Shown: positions 55,369 to 64,000 of the stretch, piece by piece
Layout: the number at the start of each line of letters is the position of its first letter
Numbering within the stretch: position 1 is the first letter of the stretch
From: Phenylobacterium sp.
GTDB lineage: Bacteria > Pseudomonadota > Alphaproteobacteria > Caulobacterales > Caulobacteraceae
Assembly (NCBI RefSeq): GCF_030645195.1
Contig: NZ_JAUSLW010000198.1
Coordinates: 62,001 to 126,000 of the forward strand
Length of the DNA: 64,000 nucleotides
Direction: 5' to 3'
Translations under genes and position numbers: made by a program
The notes under the pieces: generated by a model
Databases searched by the model: none
The model's input: the letters and a program-made list of their open reading frames with translations, nothing else
Told to the model about the DNA's origin: nothing

Positions 55369-56630
55369 GCGGGCAGCAGGGGTTCGAGCAGGGCCAGCGC
55401 GCGGTCGAGGGCGCCTTCCTGGCTCCCGGCATAGGCCAGGGCCGCTTCGCCCATGCGCCGGCCGATGTGGGGATAGTCGGCCAGGCCTCTCAGGTGACGG
55501 GCCAGGGCGGCGCTGTCCGGCGCCTCGATGGCCGCGGCCAGGGCGAGGAGGTCGGCATAGAGGGCCGTGGCGTTGAAGGCGTGGGGGCCGGAGAGGATCG
55601 GCCGCGCCAGCCGCGCCGGCTCCAGGGGATTGTGCCCGCCGATCCCCGGCAGGAAGGCGCCGCCCATCACCACCAGGTCGGCCAGGCTGTAGAGCAGGCC
55701 CATCTCCCCCAGGGTGTCGGCGACATAGGCGGTGGTTTCCGCCGTGAGCGGCTCGCCCGCCGCGCGTCGGGCCACCTGGAAGCCGGCGGCCCGCAGCAGG
55801 GCGGCCACGGCCTCGCCTCGGGCGGGATGGCGCGGGGCGATCACCAGCAGGCTGTCGACCAGGGCCGCCTCACGGACGGCGGCGATGACGATCTCGTCCT
55901 CGCCCGGATGGGTGTTGGCGGCGAGCACGATGCGTCGGCCGCTCGCCGCGGACGTCAGTCGCGCCAATTCGGCGGGGTCGCAGGGCAGGGGTTCGCCCAC
56001 CGTCTTCAGGTTCAGCAGCGGCCCGGTGCGGGCCCCCAGGGCCTTGAGCCGCGCGGCCGTCTCCGCCTCCTGCGGAAGGATCAGGTCGAAGGCGCCCAGC
56101 AGGGCGGTGGCCGCGCCGCGCACGCGAGCCCAGCCGTCGGCGCTGGCCTGGGTCATCCGCGCCGAGACCAGGGCGAGCTTCACCTCCCGCTCACGGGCGC
56201 CGAGGATCAGGTTGGGCCAGAGTTCGCTCTCCACGAGGATTCCCAGGCTTGGCCGCCAATGAGCAAGAAACCGCGCCACGGCGCCGGGAGCATCCACCGG
56301 CGCGTACTGGTGGATCACTCCGGCCGGCAGGCGTTGGGCCAGGAGCTCGGCCGAGGTCCGGGTGCCGGACGTCACCAGCAGGGTCAAGTCCGGCCGCGCG
56401 GCCAGGGCGCCTACCAGGGGCAACAGCGACATGCTCTCGCCGACGCTCACCCCGTGCAGCCAGACCAGAGGGCCATCGGGGCGCGGAAGACCAGAGCGGC
56501 CCAGGCGCTCCTCGAGCCGGGCCGCGTCCTCCTTGCCCGCCGCCACTCGCCGCCGCAGCAGGGGCCGGGCGAAGGGTTCCAGGAGGCCTAGGGCGGCTGC
56601 GTAGAGGGCAAGGGAGAGCGGGCGTCTCAC
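55365..56630 (-). CDS. waaA: 3-deoxy-D-manno-octulosonic acid transferase
   Basis: GTG at 56630; 'VWLHGVSVGESMSLLPLVGAL', 'ILVESELWPNLI', 'GGAFLPGIGGHNPLEPA'. Confidence 0.95.
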   Translation of the reverse strand: MRRPLSLALYAAALGLLEPFARPLLRRRVAAGKEDAARLEERLGRSGLPRPDGPLVWLHGVSVGESMSLLPLVGALAARPDLTLLVTSGTRTSAELLAQRLPAGVIHQYAPVDAPGAVARFLAHWRPSLGILVESELWPNLILGAREREVKLALVSARMTQASADGWARVRGAATALLGAFDLILPQEAETAARLKALGARTGPLLNLKTVGEPLPCDPAELARLTSAASGRRIVLAANTHPGEDEIVIAAVREAALVDSLLVIAPRHPARGEAVAALLRAAGFQVARRAAGEPLTAETTAYVADTLGEMGLLYSLADLVVMGGAFLPGIGGHNPLEPARLARPILSGPHAFNATALYADLLALAAAIEAPDSAALARHLRGLADYPHIGRRMGEAALAYAGSQEGALDRALALLEPLLPA

Positions 56631-57598
56631 ACGGCTTCCGCGGGCGAGAGGCGGCAGACCTCCGCCCCGCCCATCTCCACCTGCAGGGTGCAGTGGCCGA
56701 TGTTGAACCGCTTGGCCAGACCCTCGCAGGCCGAATGCAGGAAGGTGTCGCCGTCGGGATTGGAGGGCCGGGTCAGGTGGGCGGTCATGGCCGTCTCGGT
56801 GGTGCTCATGGCCCAGACGTGCAGGTCGTGGACGTCGGTGACGCCGGGCAGGGCGGTGAGCCAGGAACGCACCTCGCCCACGTCGATCCCCTTGGGGGCG
56901 GCGTCCAGGGCCAGGTTCACCGAGTCCTTCAGCAGGCCCCAGGTCCCCAGCACGATCACCACGGCGATCCCCAGGCTGAGCGCCGGGTCGATCCAGCCCA
57001 GGCTGGTCAGGGCCATGACGCCCGCGCCCACCACAACCGCCAGGCTGACGGCGGCGTCGCTGGCCATGTGCAGGAAGGCGCCGCGGACGTTCAGGTCGTC
57101 GTGGCCGCGCATGAACATCAGGGCCGTGGCGGTGTTGATCACCACCCCGATGGCCGCGACGATCATCACCGGCAAGGTGGCGACGTCGGCCGGCTCGGCG
57201 AAGCGGCGCACGGCCTCCGCGCCGATGACCCCGACCGCCACCAGCAGCAGGACGGCGTTGGCGAGCGACGCCAGGATGGTGACCTTGCGCAGGCCATAGG
57301 TGCGGCGCGCGCTCGGCGCCCGGCGCGCCAGGATGGTGGCGCCCCAGGCCAGCAGCAGGCTCAGCACGTCGGAAAGGTTGTGGCCGGCGTCGGCCAGCAG
57401 GGCCAGGGACCCTGACCACAGGCCGGCCCCGACCTCGGCCAGGACGAAGCCGAAGTTCAGCGCCACCCCGATGGCGAAGGCGCGCCCGAAATCCTTCGGC
57501 GCGTGGCTATGGCCGTGATCGTGAGCATGGCCATGGGCGCCATGATCATGGTGGTGATCATGGTCGTGGTGGGAGTGATCGTGGTGATCGTGGGCCAT
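56627..57598 (-). CDS. Cation diffusion facilitator family transporter with His-rich N-terminus
   Basis: 'MAHDHHDHSHHDHDHHHDHGAHGHAHDHGHSH', 'LLADAGHNLSDVLSLLLAWGA', 'HMASDAAVSLAVVVGAGVM'. Confidence 0.95.
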   Translation of the reverse strand: MAHDHHDHSHHDHDHHHDHGAHGHAHDHGHSHAPKDFGRAFAIGVALNFGFVLAEVGAGLWSGSLALLADAGHNLSDVLSLLLAWGATILARRAPSARRTYGLRKVTILASLANAVLLLVAVGVIGAEAVRRFAEPADVATLPVMIVAAIGVVINTATALMFMRGHDDLNVRGAFLHMASDAAVSLAVVVGAGVMALTSLGWIDPALSLGIAVVIVLGTWGLLKDSVNLALDAAPKGIDVGEVRSWLTALPGVTDVHDLHVWAMSTTETAMTAHLTRPSNPDGDTFLHSACEGLAKRFNIGHCTLQVEMGGAEVCRLSPAEAV

Positions 57599-57628
57599 GC
57601 CCCTATGTCTCACCGAGCGGGCGGCGGA

Positions 57629-58330
57629 TCAATCCGCCGCCACCCGGGACTCCGCCTGTCGGGTGGCCGCCGACAGTTTCGAGGCCCAGTCCGCGGTCAG
57701 GGCCTCGATGGCCGCGTCGTCGGCGTCGGCGGGGACGTAGTAGGGGCCCTCCCAGATCGCCGAGCCCTTGCCGAAGGGCGAGGCCACCATGGCGGTGTCC
57801 CAGCTTCCCAGCCGCTTGGCCGGCGAGGCCGCCAGCCCCACCAGCAGCACCGGGGCGCCGGTCCGCTTGGCGATCTGCAGGGCGCCGGGCGCCATCACCT
57901 CGTTGGGGCCACGCGGCCCGTCGGGGGTGACGATCAGCACCCCGCCGCCCTTCACCCAGGCCATGGCCTCGCGGAAGGCGGCCACCACCGCTCGGGCCTT
58001 GGCGGAGTCGCCCTTCTTGGCCGAGGAGGCGCGGATGGAGGGAAAGCCGTTGTGGGCCATGGCCTGGGCGAAGAACTCGCCGTCGGCCGAGGGGGAGACC
58101 AGACAGCGACCGAGCTTGGCCTGTGTCAGGATCGGCGCGACGGTCAGGGCCACCGGGATGCGGCCGTGCCAGAGCAGGGCGATGACCCCGGGCTCGCCCC
58201 GCAGCACGGCCTTGGCGCCGTCCAGGTTCTCGTGCCGCCAGCGGACGCTGTGGCGGATCAGGCTCATATAGCCGGCCAGGACCCAGCCCAGGAACGCCTG
58301 CACGGCGGGTCTGCGGATGAACTTCTTCAC
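57629..58330 (-). CDS. DUF374 / lysophospholipid acyltransferase family protein
   Basis: 'GVIALLWHGRIPVALTVAPIL...CLVSPSADGEFFAQ', 'VTPDGPRGPNEVMAPGALQIAKRTGAPVLLVG'. Confidence 0.93.
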   Translation of the reverse strand: MKKFIRRPAVQAFLGWVLAGYMSLIRHSVRWRHENLDGAKAVLRGEPGVIALLWHGRIPVALTVAPILTQAKLGRCLVSPSADGEFFAQAMAHNGFPSIRASSAKKGDSAKARAVVAAFREAMAWVKGGGVLIVTPDGPRGPNEVMAPGALQIAKRTGAPVLLVGLAASPAKRLGSWDTAMVASPFGKGSAIWEGPYYVPADADDAAIEALTADWASKLSAATRQAESRVAAD

Positions 58331-60102
58331 GCCGCGGTCTCGGCCTCGAGGTCCTGGCTGCGGGCCAGGCGGGCATAGAGGCCGCGCTTCTTGATCAGGG
58401 AGCCGTGGTCGCCGGTCTCCACCACCCGGCCCTTGTCGATCACATAGATGCGGTCGGCGCCGCGCACGGTCGACAGGCGGTGGGCGATCAGGATGGTGGT
58501 GCGGCCGGCCATCAGGCGGGCCAGCGCCGCCTGAACCTGGGCCTCGCTCTCGGTGTCCAGCGCGCTGGTGGCCTCGTCCAGCAGCAGGACGGGGGCGTCC
58601 TTCAGGAAGGCGCGGGCGATGGCGATCCTCTGCCTCTGGCCCCCCGACAGCCGCGCCCCGGCCTCGCCCACCAGGGTCTCGTAGCCGTTGGGCAGGGACA
58701 GGATGAAGTCATGGGCGGCCGCCGCGCGGGCCGCGACCTCGATCTCGTCCTGGCTGGCGTCGGGGCGCGCATAGGCGATATTGGCCCGGATCGTGTCGTC
58801 GAACAGGAATGGCTCCTGGGTCACCAGGGCGATCTGGGCGCGCAGGGACGACAGGGTCACGTCGCGGATGTCGGTCCCGTCGATGGTCACCCGGCCGCCG
58901 GTGGCGTCGTAGAAGCGGGGAATCAGGTTGAGGATGGTGGTCTTTCCGCCACCCGAGGGGCCCACCAGGGCGACGGTCTCGCCACGATGGACCTCCAGGG
59001 TGACCTCCTGCAGGGTCGGCGGCCCGTCGGCGTAGGAGAAGCCGACGCCCTCGAAGCGGATGGTGGCGGCGCCCCGCGCCAGGGCGCCGGCGCCGGCCTG
59101 CTCGCGGACCTCCGGCTCGACGTCGAGGGCGGCGAACAGCCGCCGGGCGGCGCTGAGGCCTTCGGCCATCACCGTCTGCAGGTTGGAGAGCTGGCGCAGG
59201 GACTGAGAGGCCAGGCCCAAGGCCAGGATGAAGGCCATGAAGGCGCCGACGTTCATGGCGCCTGACTGCGAGCGCCAGCCGGCATAGGCGATGACCGCCG
59301 CCGTGATCAGGGTCATGACCAGTTCGGTGGCCGGCGCGGCCCGGGCGCGGGCGTTGGCGCCCTTCACCAGATGCTTCTGGCGGCGCTGCACCACCTCGGA
59401 GACCCGGGCCTCCTCATAGGCCTCGCGGTTCTCGATCTTCACCACCCGCACCCCGTCCAGGCTCTCCATGATCGCGGTGGAGAGCGCCGAGGTCTCGGCC
59501 ATGGCCCCCTTGGCGGCCTTGGAGGTGCGCTTGGAGAACCGGCGCATGATGAAGCCGGTGATGGGGGCCGCCGCCACCAGGGTGAGCGACAGCAGCAGGT
59601 CGTTGGAAACCATCACCGTCACCGCCCCGATCACGGTCAGGGCGTGCTGGGTGTAGTTGATCACGCCGGAGGTGGCCGCCTCGCGGATCAGGCTGGCGTC
59701 GTAGAGCACAGAGGAGACATAGGCCCCGGAATGCTGGGTGCGCAGATGGGCCAGGTCGGCGCGCACCAGCTTTCCGAACAGCTGCACCTGGACGTCGCCC
59801 ACCACGGCGTTGCCGATCTGGTTGACCAGAGAGGCCTGGATGACCTGGGCCAGCGCCCGGCCGATGGCCAGGGCGCCGATGGTCAGCGGCACCATCACCA
59901 GGGCGCCCGGCTTATGGTTGACCAGCAGGTCGTTGATGGCCGGCTCGAAGATCTGCACCAGCTTGGCCGACAGGAAGGCCACGGCGATGGCCGCCACCAT
60001 GGCGGCCGTCCAGGCCCTCCACCGGGGCCGCATATAGACCCGGGCGATCCGGGCGATCAGGGCGCGGGCGGACAGCTCGGGCTCGTGGGTGGGCGCGGTC
60101 AT
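58327..60102 (-). CDS. ABC transporter ATP-binding protein/permease (MsbA-like)
   Basis: 'VALVGPSGGGKTTILNLIPRFYDATGGRVTIDGTDI', 'LSGGQRQRIAIARAFLKDAPVLLLDEATSALD'; next to LPS genes. Confidence 0.92.
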   Translation of the reverse strand: MTAPTHEPELSARALIARIARVYMRPRWRAWTAAMVAAIAVAFLSAKLVQIFEPAINDLLVNHKPGALVMVPLTIGALAIGRALAQVIQASLVNQIGNAVVGDVQVQLFGKLVRADLAHLRTQHSGAYVSSVLYDASLIREAATSGVINYTQHALTVIGAVTVMVSNDLLLSLTLVAAAPITGFIMRRFSKRTSKAAKGAMAETSALSTAIMESLDGVRVVKIENREAYEEARVSEVVQRRQKHLVKGANARARAAPATELVMTLITAAVIAYAGWRSQSGAMNVGAFMAFILALGLASQSLRQLSNLQTVMAEGLSAARRLFAALDVEPEVREQAGAGALARGAATIRFEGVGFSYADGPPTLQEVTLEVHRGETVALVGPSGGGKTTILNLIPRFYDATGGRVTIDGTDIRDVTLSSLRAQIALVTQEPFLFDDTIRANIAYARPDASQDEIEVAARAAAAHDFILSLPNGYETLVGEAGARLSGGQRQRIAIARAFLKDAPVLLLDEATSALDTESEAQVQAALARLMAGRTTILIAHRLSTVRGADRIYVIDKGRVVETGDHGSLIKKRGLYARLARSQDLEAETAA

Positions 60103-60190
60103 CGTCCATGGCGTCGGCTGTCGGGACCGGGAAGTCAAGCTTGGCCCGATGCGCTAAGATGCGGCGCCGGCAGGATGAGGAGGGGGCGAG

Positions 60191-60529
60191 ATGAAGATCT
60201 ACGGGGTGCGGGTCTGGGTCGACGACATGGCCGCCGCCAAGCGCTTCTATGGTGAGACCCTGGGTCTCAAGGCCAAGTGGGAGATGGCTGTCGCGGTCGG
60301 CTACGACCTGGGGATCGACCTGATCGTCGAGCTGGATGAGGGCGGGGAGGACTCCCTGGTGGGACGGTTCGTCGGGGTCTCGATCCAGGTCGACGACATC
60401 CAGGCGACCTATGAGGCGCTCAAGGCCAGGGGCGTGCCGTTCCTTGCGCCTCCCGAGAAGATGTCCTGGGGTGGGACCCTGGCGCATTTCAAGGATCCGG
60501 CCGGCAACACCTTGACCCTTATGCAATAG
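60191..60529 (+). CDS. VOC family protein
   Basis: 'VRVWVDDMAAAKRFYGETLGLKAKW...HFKDPAGNTLTLMQ'. Confidence 0.9.
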   Translation: MKIYGVRVWVDDMAAAKRFYGETLGLKAKWEMAVAVGYDLGIDLIVELDEGGEDSLVGRFVGVSIQVDDIQATYEALKARGVPFLAPPEKMSWGGTLAHFKDPAGNTLTLMQ

Positions 60530-60600
60530 CTGCGACCCGCCGCCCGCTTCCGTTCGGGCCCGCCACGTCCTAGTTAGGGGGCAATCTTCTGGAGCGCCCC

Positions 60601-61266
60601 TTGGCCGAATTCGATCTGAAATCCCCCGGCGGGCGGCTTTCCACCACGCTGAACTACCTGTGGAACGACCACGCCTATCTGCGGCTGGCCTTTTCCAACG
60701 CCCACTGGGTCAGCGATGAGCTGGTGCGCACCAACCAGCCCTGGCCCTTCCAGCTGGCGGAATGGAAGCGCCGTGGGATCAAGACCATCATCAACCTGCG
60801 CGGCGGGTTCGACGCCAGTTTCCACGCCCTGGAGAAGGACGCCTGCCAGCGCCTGGGCCTGAAGATGGTGGACTTCACCATCACCAGCCGCGAGGTGCCC
60901 AGCCGCGCCCGCGTCCACGGGGCCAAGGACCTGTTCGAGACCATCGAGTATCCCGCCCTCATGCACTGCAAGTCCGGGGCGGACCGGGCCGGGATCATGA
61001 GCGTCTTCTACATGCACTTCCGGCAGGGCAAGCCGATCCGCGAGGCCCTGGAGCAGCTTTCGCTCAAGTACCTGCACGTCAAGCACGGCAAGACCGGGGT
61101 GCTGGACTACACCTTCGAGCGCTACCTCGCCGAGGGCGAGCCCAAGGGTCAGACCTTCCTGGAATGGGTCGACAGCCCCGCCTACGACGAGGCCGCAATA
61201 AAGGCCGATTTCCGCAGCGAGATGTGGGGCCGGCTGCTCACCGAGGGCCTGCTCAGACGGGAATAG
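60601..61266 (+). CDS. Tyrosine/dual-specificity phosphatase-like protein
   Basis: CX5R active-site motif 'MHCKSGADRAGIMSVFY'; TTG start inferred. Confidence 0.82.
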   Translation: MAEFDLKSPGGRLSTTLNYLWNDHAYLRLAFSNAHWVSDELVRTNQPWPFQLAEWKRRGIKTIINLRGGFDASFHALEKDACQRLGLKMVDFTITSREVPSRARVHGAKDLFETIEYPALMHCKSGADRAGIMSVFYMHFRQGKPIREALEQLSLKYLHVKHGKTGVLDYTFERYLAEGEPKGQTFLEWVDSPAYDEAAIKADFRSEMWGRLLTEGLLRRE

Positions 61267-61270
61267 GCCC

Positions 61271-61891
61271 ATGCCGACACGCCGCGTCCTGCTTGGAGGC
61301 CTGCTGGCCGCTCCGGCCTGGCGTGCGCGGGCGGCGGTCTCCGGCCAGGCCCTGGCCCGGGCGGCCCGCGCCCAGGTGGGCGTCACCACCGGCTATGATC
61401 CCAGCTATGCGCGCCTGGCCTATCCCGGCGGCGATGTCGGCAGGGCCACCGGCGTCTGCGCCGACGTGGTGATCCGCGCGGCCCGCGACGCCTGGGGGCT
61501 CGACCTGCAGAGGCTGGTGCATGAGGACATGGTCCGCGCCTTCTCCGCCTATCCCTCCCGGCGCGCCTGGGGCCTGAGCCGCCCGGACGCCAATATCGAC
61601 CATCGACGGGTGCTCAACCTGGAAACCTACTGGGCGCGGTCCGGGGCGCAGCTCTGGAGGGCCGCCGCGCCGGCGCTGGGCAAGGTCTCCCCCCATCCCC
61701 TGGCGGTGGGCGACATCCTGACCTGGCGAGTCGCCGGGACCCTGCCCCATGTCGGCGTGGTCACCGCCGCCGGCGACGGCTCGCGGGTGGCGCATAACAT
61801 CGGCGCCGGCGCGCGGGAGGAGAGCCTGGCGATGTTCGCGGCCCACACGGCGGTCGGTCACTACCGCTGGCGGCCAGCGGACAAGGCCTAA
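61271..61891 (+). CDS. DUF1287 domain-containing protein
   Basis: 'ARAQVGVTTGYDPSYARLAYPGGDVGRATGVCADVVIRAARDAWGLDLQRLVHEDM'. Confidence 0.88.
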   Translation: MPTRRVLLGGLLAAPAWRARAAVSGQALARAARAQVGVTTGYDPSYARLAYPGGDVGRATGVCADVVIRAARDAWGLDLQRLVHEDMVRAFSAYPSRRAWGLSRPDANIDHRRVLNLETYWARSGAQLWRAAAPALGKVSPHPLAVGDILTWRVAGTLPHVGVVTAAGDGSRVAHNIGAGAREESLAMFAAHTAVGHYRWRPADKA

Positions 61892-62124
61892 TGTTCGTGC
61901 TCGTCCTTGTCGGGGTCGAGCAGCTTGTGGGCGTGGATGATGAAGTAGCGCATCAGGGCGTTGTCCACCGTCGACTGGGCCTTGGTGCGCCAGGCGGCGA
62001 CCGCCTCGGCATGGCTGGCGTAGGCGCCCACCAGGTCGACCTTGGAGAGGTCGCGGAAGGTGTTGTGCTCGAGGTCTTCAAGTTCACCGCCGATGACGAG
62101 GTGCAGGAGCTGCTTGTCGGGCAT
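61888..62124 (-). CDS. DUF4170 domain-containing protein
   Basis: 78 aa; 'LLHLVIGGELEDLEHNTFRDLSKVDLVGAYASHAEAVAAWRTKAQSTVDNALMRYFIIHAHKLLDP'. Confidence 0.82.
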   Translation of the reverse strand: MPDKQLLHLVIGGELEDLEHNTFRDLSKVDLVGAYASHAEAVAAWRTKAQSTVDNALMRYFIIHAHKLLDPDKDEHEH

Positions 62125-62146
62125 GGCTGAGGTTTTCCGAAGTGAA

Positions 62147-62941
62147 TCAACTCCTCAAGGCGATATGCCCGACACGGTTAAGGATCAATGGCGCCAGACG
62201 CGGCGCGGCGCAGACAAGGCTGGGCTGGGCGGGATTGGCCTGGTTGTAGGCGAAGGGCTTGCCCAGGTGGTCGCCGCAATAGGCGCCGGCCTCGCGGGCG
62301 ATCAGATCGGCGGCGGCCAGGTCCCAGTCGCTCTTGGCCACCAGGGCCACGGCGGCGTCGAAGGCACCGGCGGCCACCAGGCACATGCGGTAGGCGGTGG
62401 AGTTGCGCGCCTCGATCCGCATGGCCGGCCAGGGCTGTGGCCAGGAGGGATGCTCGAACATCCTCTGGTCGCCCACCATGCCGCAGCCCTCGACGAGATC
62501 GCGATCGCTGGCGCGGATACCGGTGTCGTTCATCCAGGCGCCCTGTCCCGCGAGGGCGGTGTAGGTCTCCTCCACATCGGGGGCGAAGACCACGCCGGCG
62601 ATGGGCAGGCCATCCTCCACCACGGCGACGGAGACCGCCCACCAGGGCCGGTCGCGGATGAAGGCCCGGGTGCCGTCGATGGAGTCCACCACGAACAGGC
62701 GGCGCGTGGACAGGCGGTCGGAATTGTCGGCGGTCTCCTCCGACAGCCAGCCATAGTCGGGCCGCGCGCTCCGCAGGCGTTGCGTCAGCAGGGCGTCGGT
62801 GGCGAGATCGGCATTGGTGACCTGCGACTTGTCGGCCTTGTAGTCGACCGTCAGGCCCTGGCGGCGCAGGTCGGTGGCCAGCAGCCCGGCCTCCCGCGCG
62901 GCGGCGACGATCAGGTCGAGATCGGCGCGCGCATCGGTCAT
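62147..62941 (-). CDS. cysQ: Inositol monophosphatase / 3'(2'),5'-bisphosphate nucleotidase family protein
   Basis: 'VDSIDGTRAFIRDRPWWAVSVAVVEDGLPIAGVV', 'KSDWDLAAADLIAREAG'; ATG at 62941. Confidence 0.85.
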   Translation of the reverse strand: MTDARADLDLIVAAAREAGLLATDLRRQGLTVDYKADKSQVTNADLATDALLTQRLRSARPDYGWLSEETADNSDRLSTRRLFVVDSIDGTRAFIRDRPWWAVSVAVVEDGLPIAGVVFAPDVEETYTALAGQGAWMNDTGIRASDRDLVEGCGMVGDQRMFEHPSWPQPWPAMRIEARNSTAYRMCLVAAGAFDAAVALVAKSDWDLAAADLIAREAGAYCGDHLGKPFAYNQANPAQPSLVCAAPRLAPLILNRVGHIALRS

Positions 62942-64000
62942 TTCCCGGCGATGGCCAGACCGTCCACCAGGATCGAGGGCGCGTTGGCCGAACCGCGGAA
63001 CTCCAGGTCCGAGCCGGGGATCAGGCGGGCGTAGATATCGATCAGGTTGCCGGCCACGGTGATCTCGGTCACCGGATAGGCCAGCTCGCCGCCTTCGAAC
63101 CAGAAGCCCGCGCAACCCACCGACCAGTCGCCGGTGTTGGCGTTCAGCGAGGGGCCGAACATCGAGGTGATCAGTACGCCCTTGCCGGCCTGCGCCATCA
63201 GGGCGGCCTGGTCCTTGTCCCCGGGGAGCAGGGTCAGGTTGGTGGTGCTGACGCCCGGAGGGCCGGCGAGGCCCCGGGAGGCGTGACCGGTGGTCTCCAG
63301 GCCCAGCTGCCGGGCCGAGGAGGAGTTCATCAGCCAGGTGGTGAGCACCCCGTCGTCGATCAGGTTCCAGGCGCGGTTGGCCACCCCTTCGTCGTCGAAG
63401 GGGGAGGAGCCCAGGCCGCGCACCTTGTGCGGGTCGTCGGTGACCGTGATCCCCTTGGCGAAGATCTGCTGGCCCAGCCTGTCCTTGAGGAAGGAGTTGC
63501 CGCGGGCGATGGAGGGCCCGGAGATGGCGCCGATCAGCGGACCGATCAGGGACATGGCCAGGCGGTTCTCAAAGATCACCGGGGCGGTGGTGGAGTCGAT
63601 CTTGCGGGCCCCCAGGCGGGCGGCGGCCCGGCGGCCGGCCTCGGCGCCGATGCTCTCGGGGGTGGGCAGGTCGGACTGCCAGCGGGTGGAGCGGCCGTCA
63701 TAGCCGCCCTCCATCTCGTCGCCCTCGCTGGCGATCACCGAGACCCCGATGGAATAGCTCGAGGCGCGGTGCACGCCGGAGAAGCCGCCGGAGGTCACCA
63801 GCCGCCACTGGCCCGAGGAGGTGGAGGCCGAGCCGCCGTCGGAATTGGTGACGCGCGGCATGGCGCGGCCGGCCTCTTCGGCGGCGCGGGCGCGGTCCTC
63901 CAGCTGTTCGGGCGTCGGCTCGGCGCCGTCGTAGAGATCGAGGTCGGGGAAGGGGCCCCGGGCCAGGCGCTTGGGGTCGGCGAGACCGGAATAGGGATCC
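62938..64000 (-). CDS. pmbA: TldD/PmbA family protein (PmbA), N-terminus beyond window
   Basis: 'MPRVTNSDGGSASTSSGQWRLVTSGGFSG', 'GCAGFWFEGGELAYPVTEITVAGNLIDIYARLIPGSDLEFRGSANAPSILVDGLAIAG'; open to window end. Confidence 0.92.
   Translation of the reverse strand, partial: DPYSGLADPKRLARGPFPDLDLYDGAEPTPEQLEDRARAAEEAGRAMPRVTNSDGGSASTSSGQWRLVTSGGFSGVHRASSYSIGVSVIASEGDEMEGGYDGRSTRWQSDLPTPESIGAEAGRRAAARLGARKIDSTTAPVIFENRLAMSLIGPLIGAISGPSIARGNSFLKDRLGQQIFAKGITVTDDPHKVRGLGSSPFDDEGVANRAWNLIDDGVLTTWLMNSSSARQLGLETTGHASRGLAGPPGVSTTNLTLLPGDKDQAALMAQAGKGVLITSMFGPSLNANTGDWSVGCAGFWFEGGELAYPVTEITVAGNLIDIYARLIPGSDLEFRGSANAPSILVDGLAIAGK

Overview
High-GC alphaproteobacterial chromosome window. Protein families and gene order look like Caulobacteraceae (Caulobacter/Phenylobacterium-like); this is inferred by eye, with no search run. 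Segments: (1) 1-25 kb is a surface-polysaccharide region: Wzm/Wzt-type ABC exporter, several glycosyltransferases, heptose-kinase-like GHMP kinase, polyprenyl-P-sugar synthase plus small flippase-like protein, sulfotransferase-like protein, PIG-L deacetylase, GNAT. Three of its proteins carry tandem ~38-aa 'PHPLFD..Y....PDVA..G..PL.HY...G..EGRD' repeats, and one of these is almost only repeats. (2) 25.4-31 kb is a type I secretion ABC transporter/HlyD pair followed by a 707-aa RTX repeat protein with a UUCG-loop terminator. (3) 31-42 kb has more glycan genes, including a CDP-glucose-derived C-methyl deoxysugar set (rfbF, rfbG, C-methyltransferase, epimerase, reductase) and a TPR/SPINDLY-type glycosyltransferase. 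(4) 42-50.6 kb is a phosphate-response locus: OprO/P-like porin, phoR, pstC, pstA, pstB, phoU, phoB, with Pho-box-like direct repeats and no pstS in the window. A frameshifted SemiSWEET gene lies next to it. (5) 50.6-64 kb is housekeeping: fbp, purD, lpxK, waaA, CDF transporter, acyltransferase, MsbA-like ABC, DUF1287, DUF4170, cysQ-like, pmbA. Three intergenic palindromic elements were seen. No rRNA, tRNA or CRISPR was recognised. Many ORFs in the supplied track are antisense or frame-shadow artefacts of high GC.
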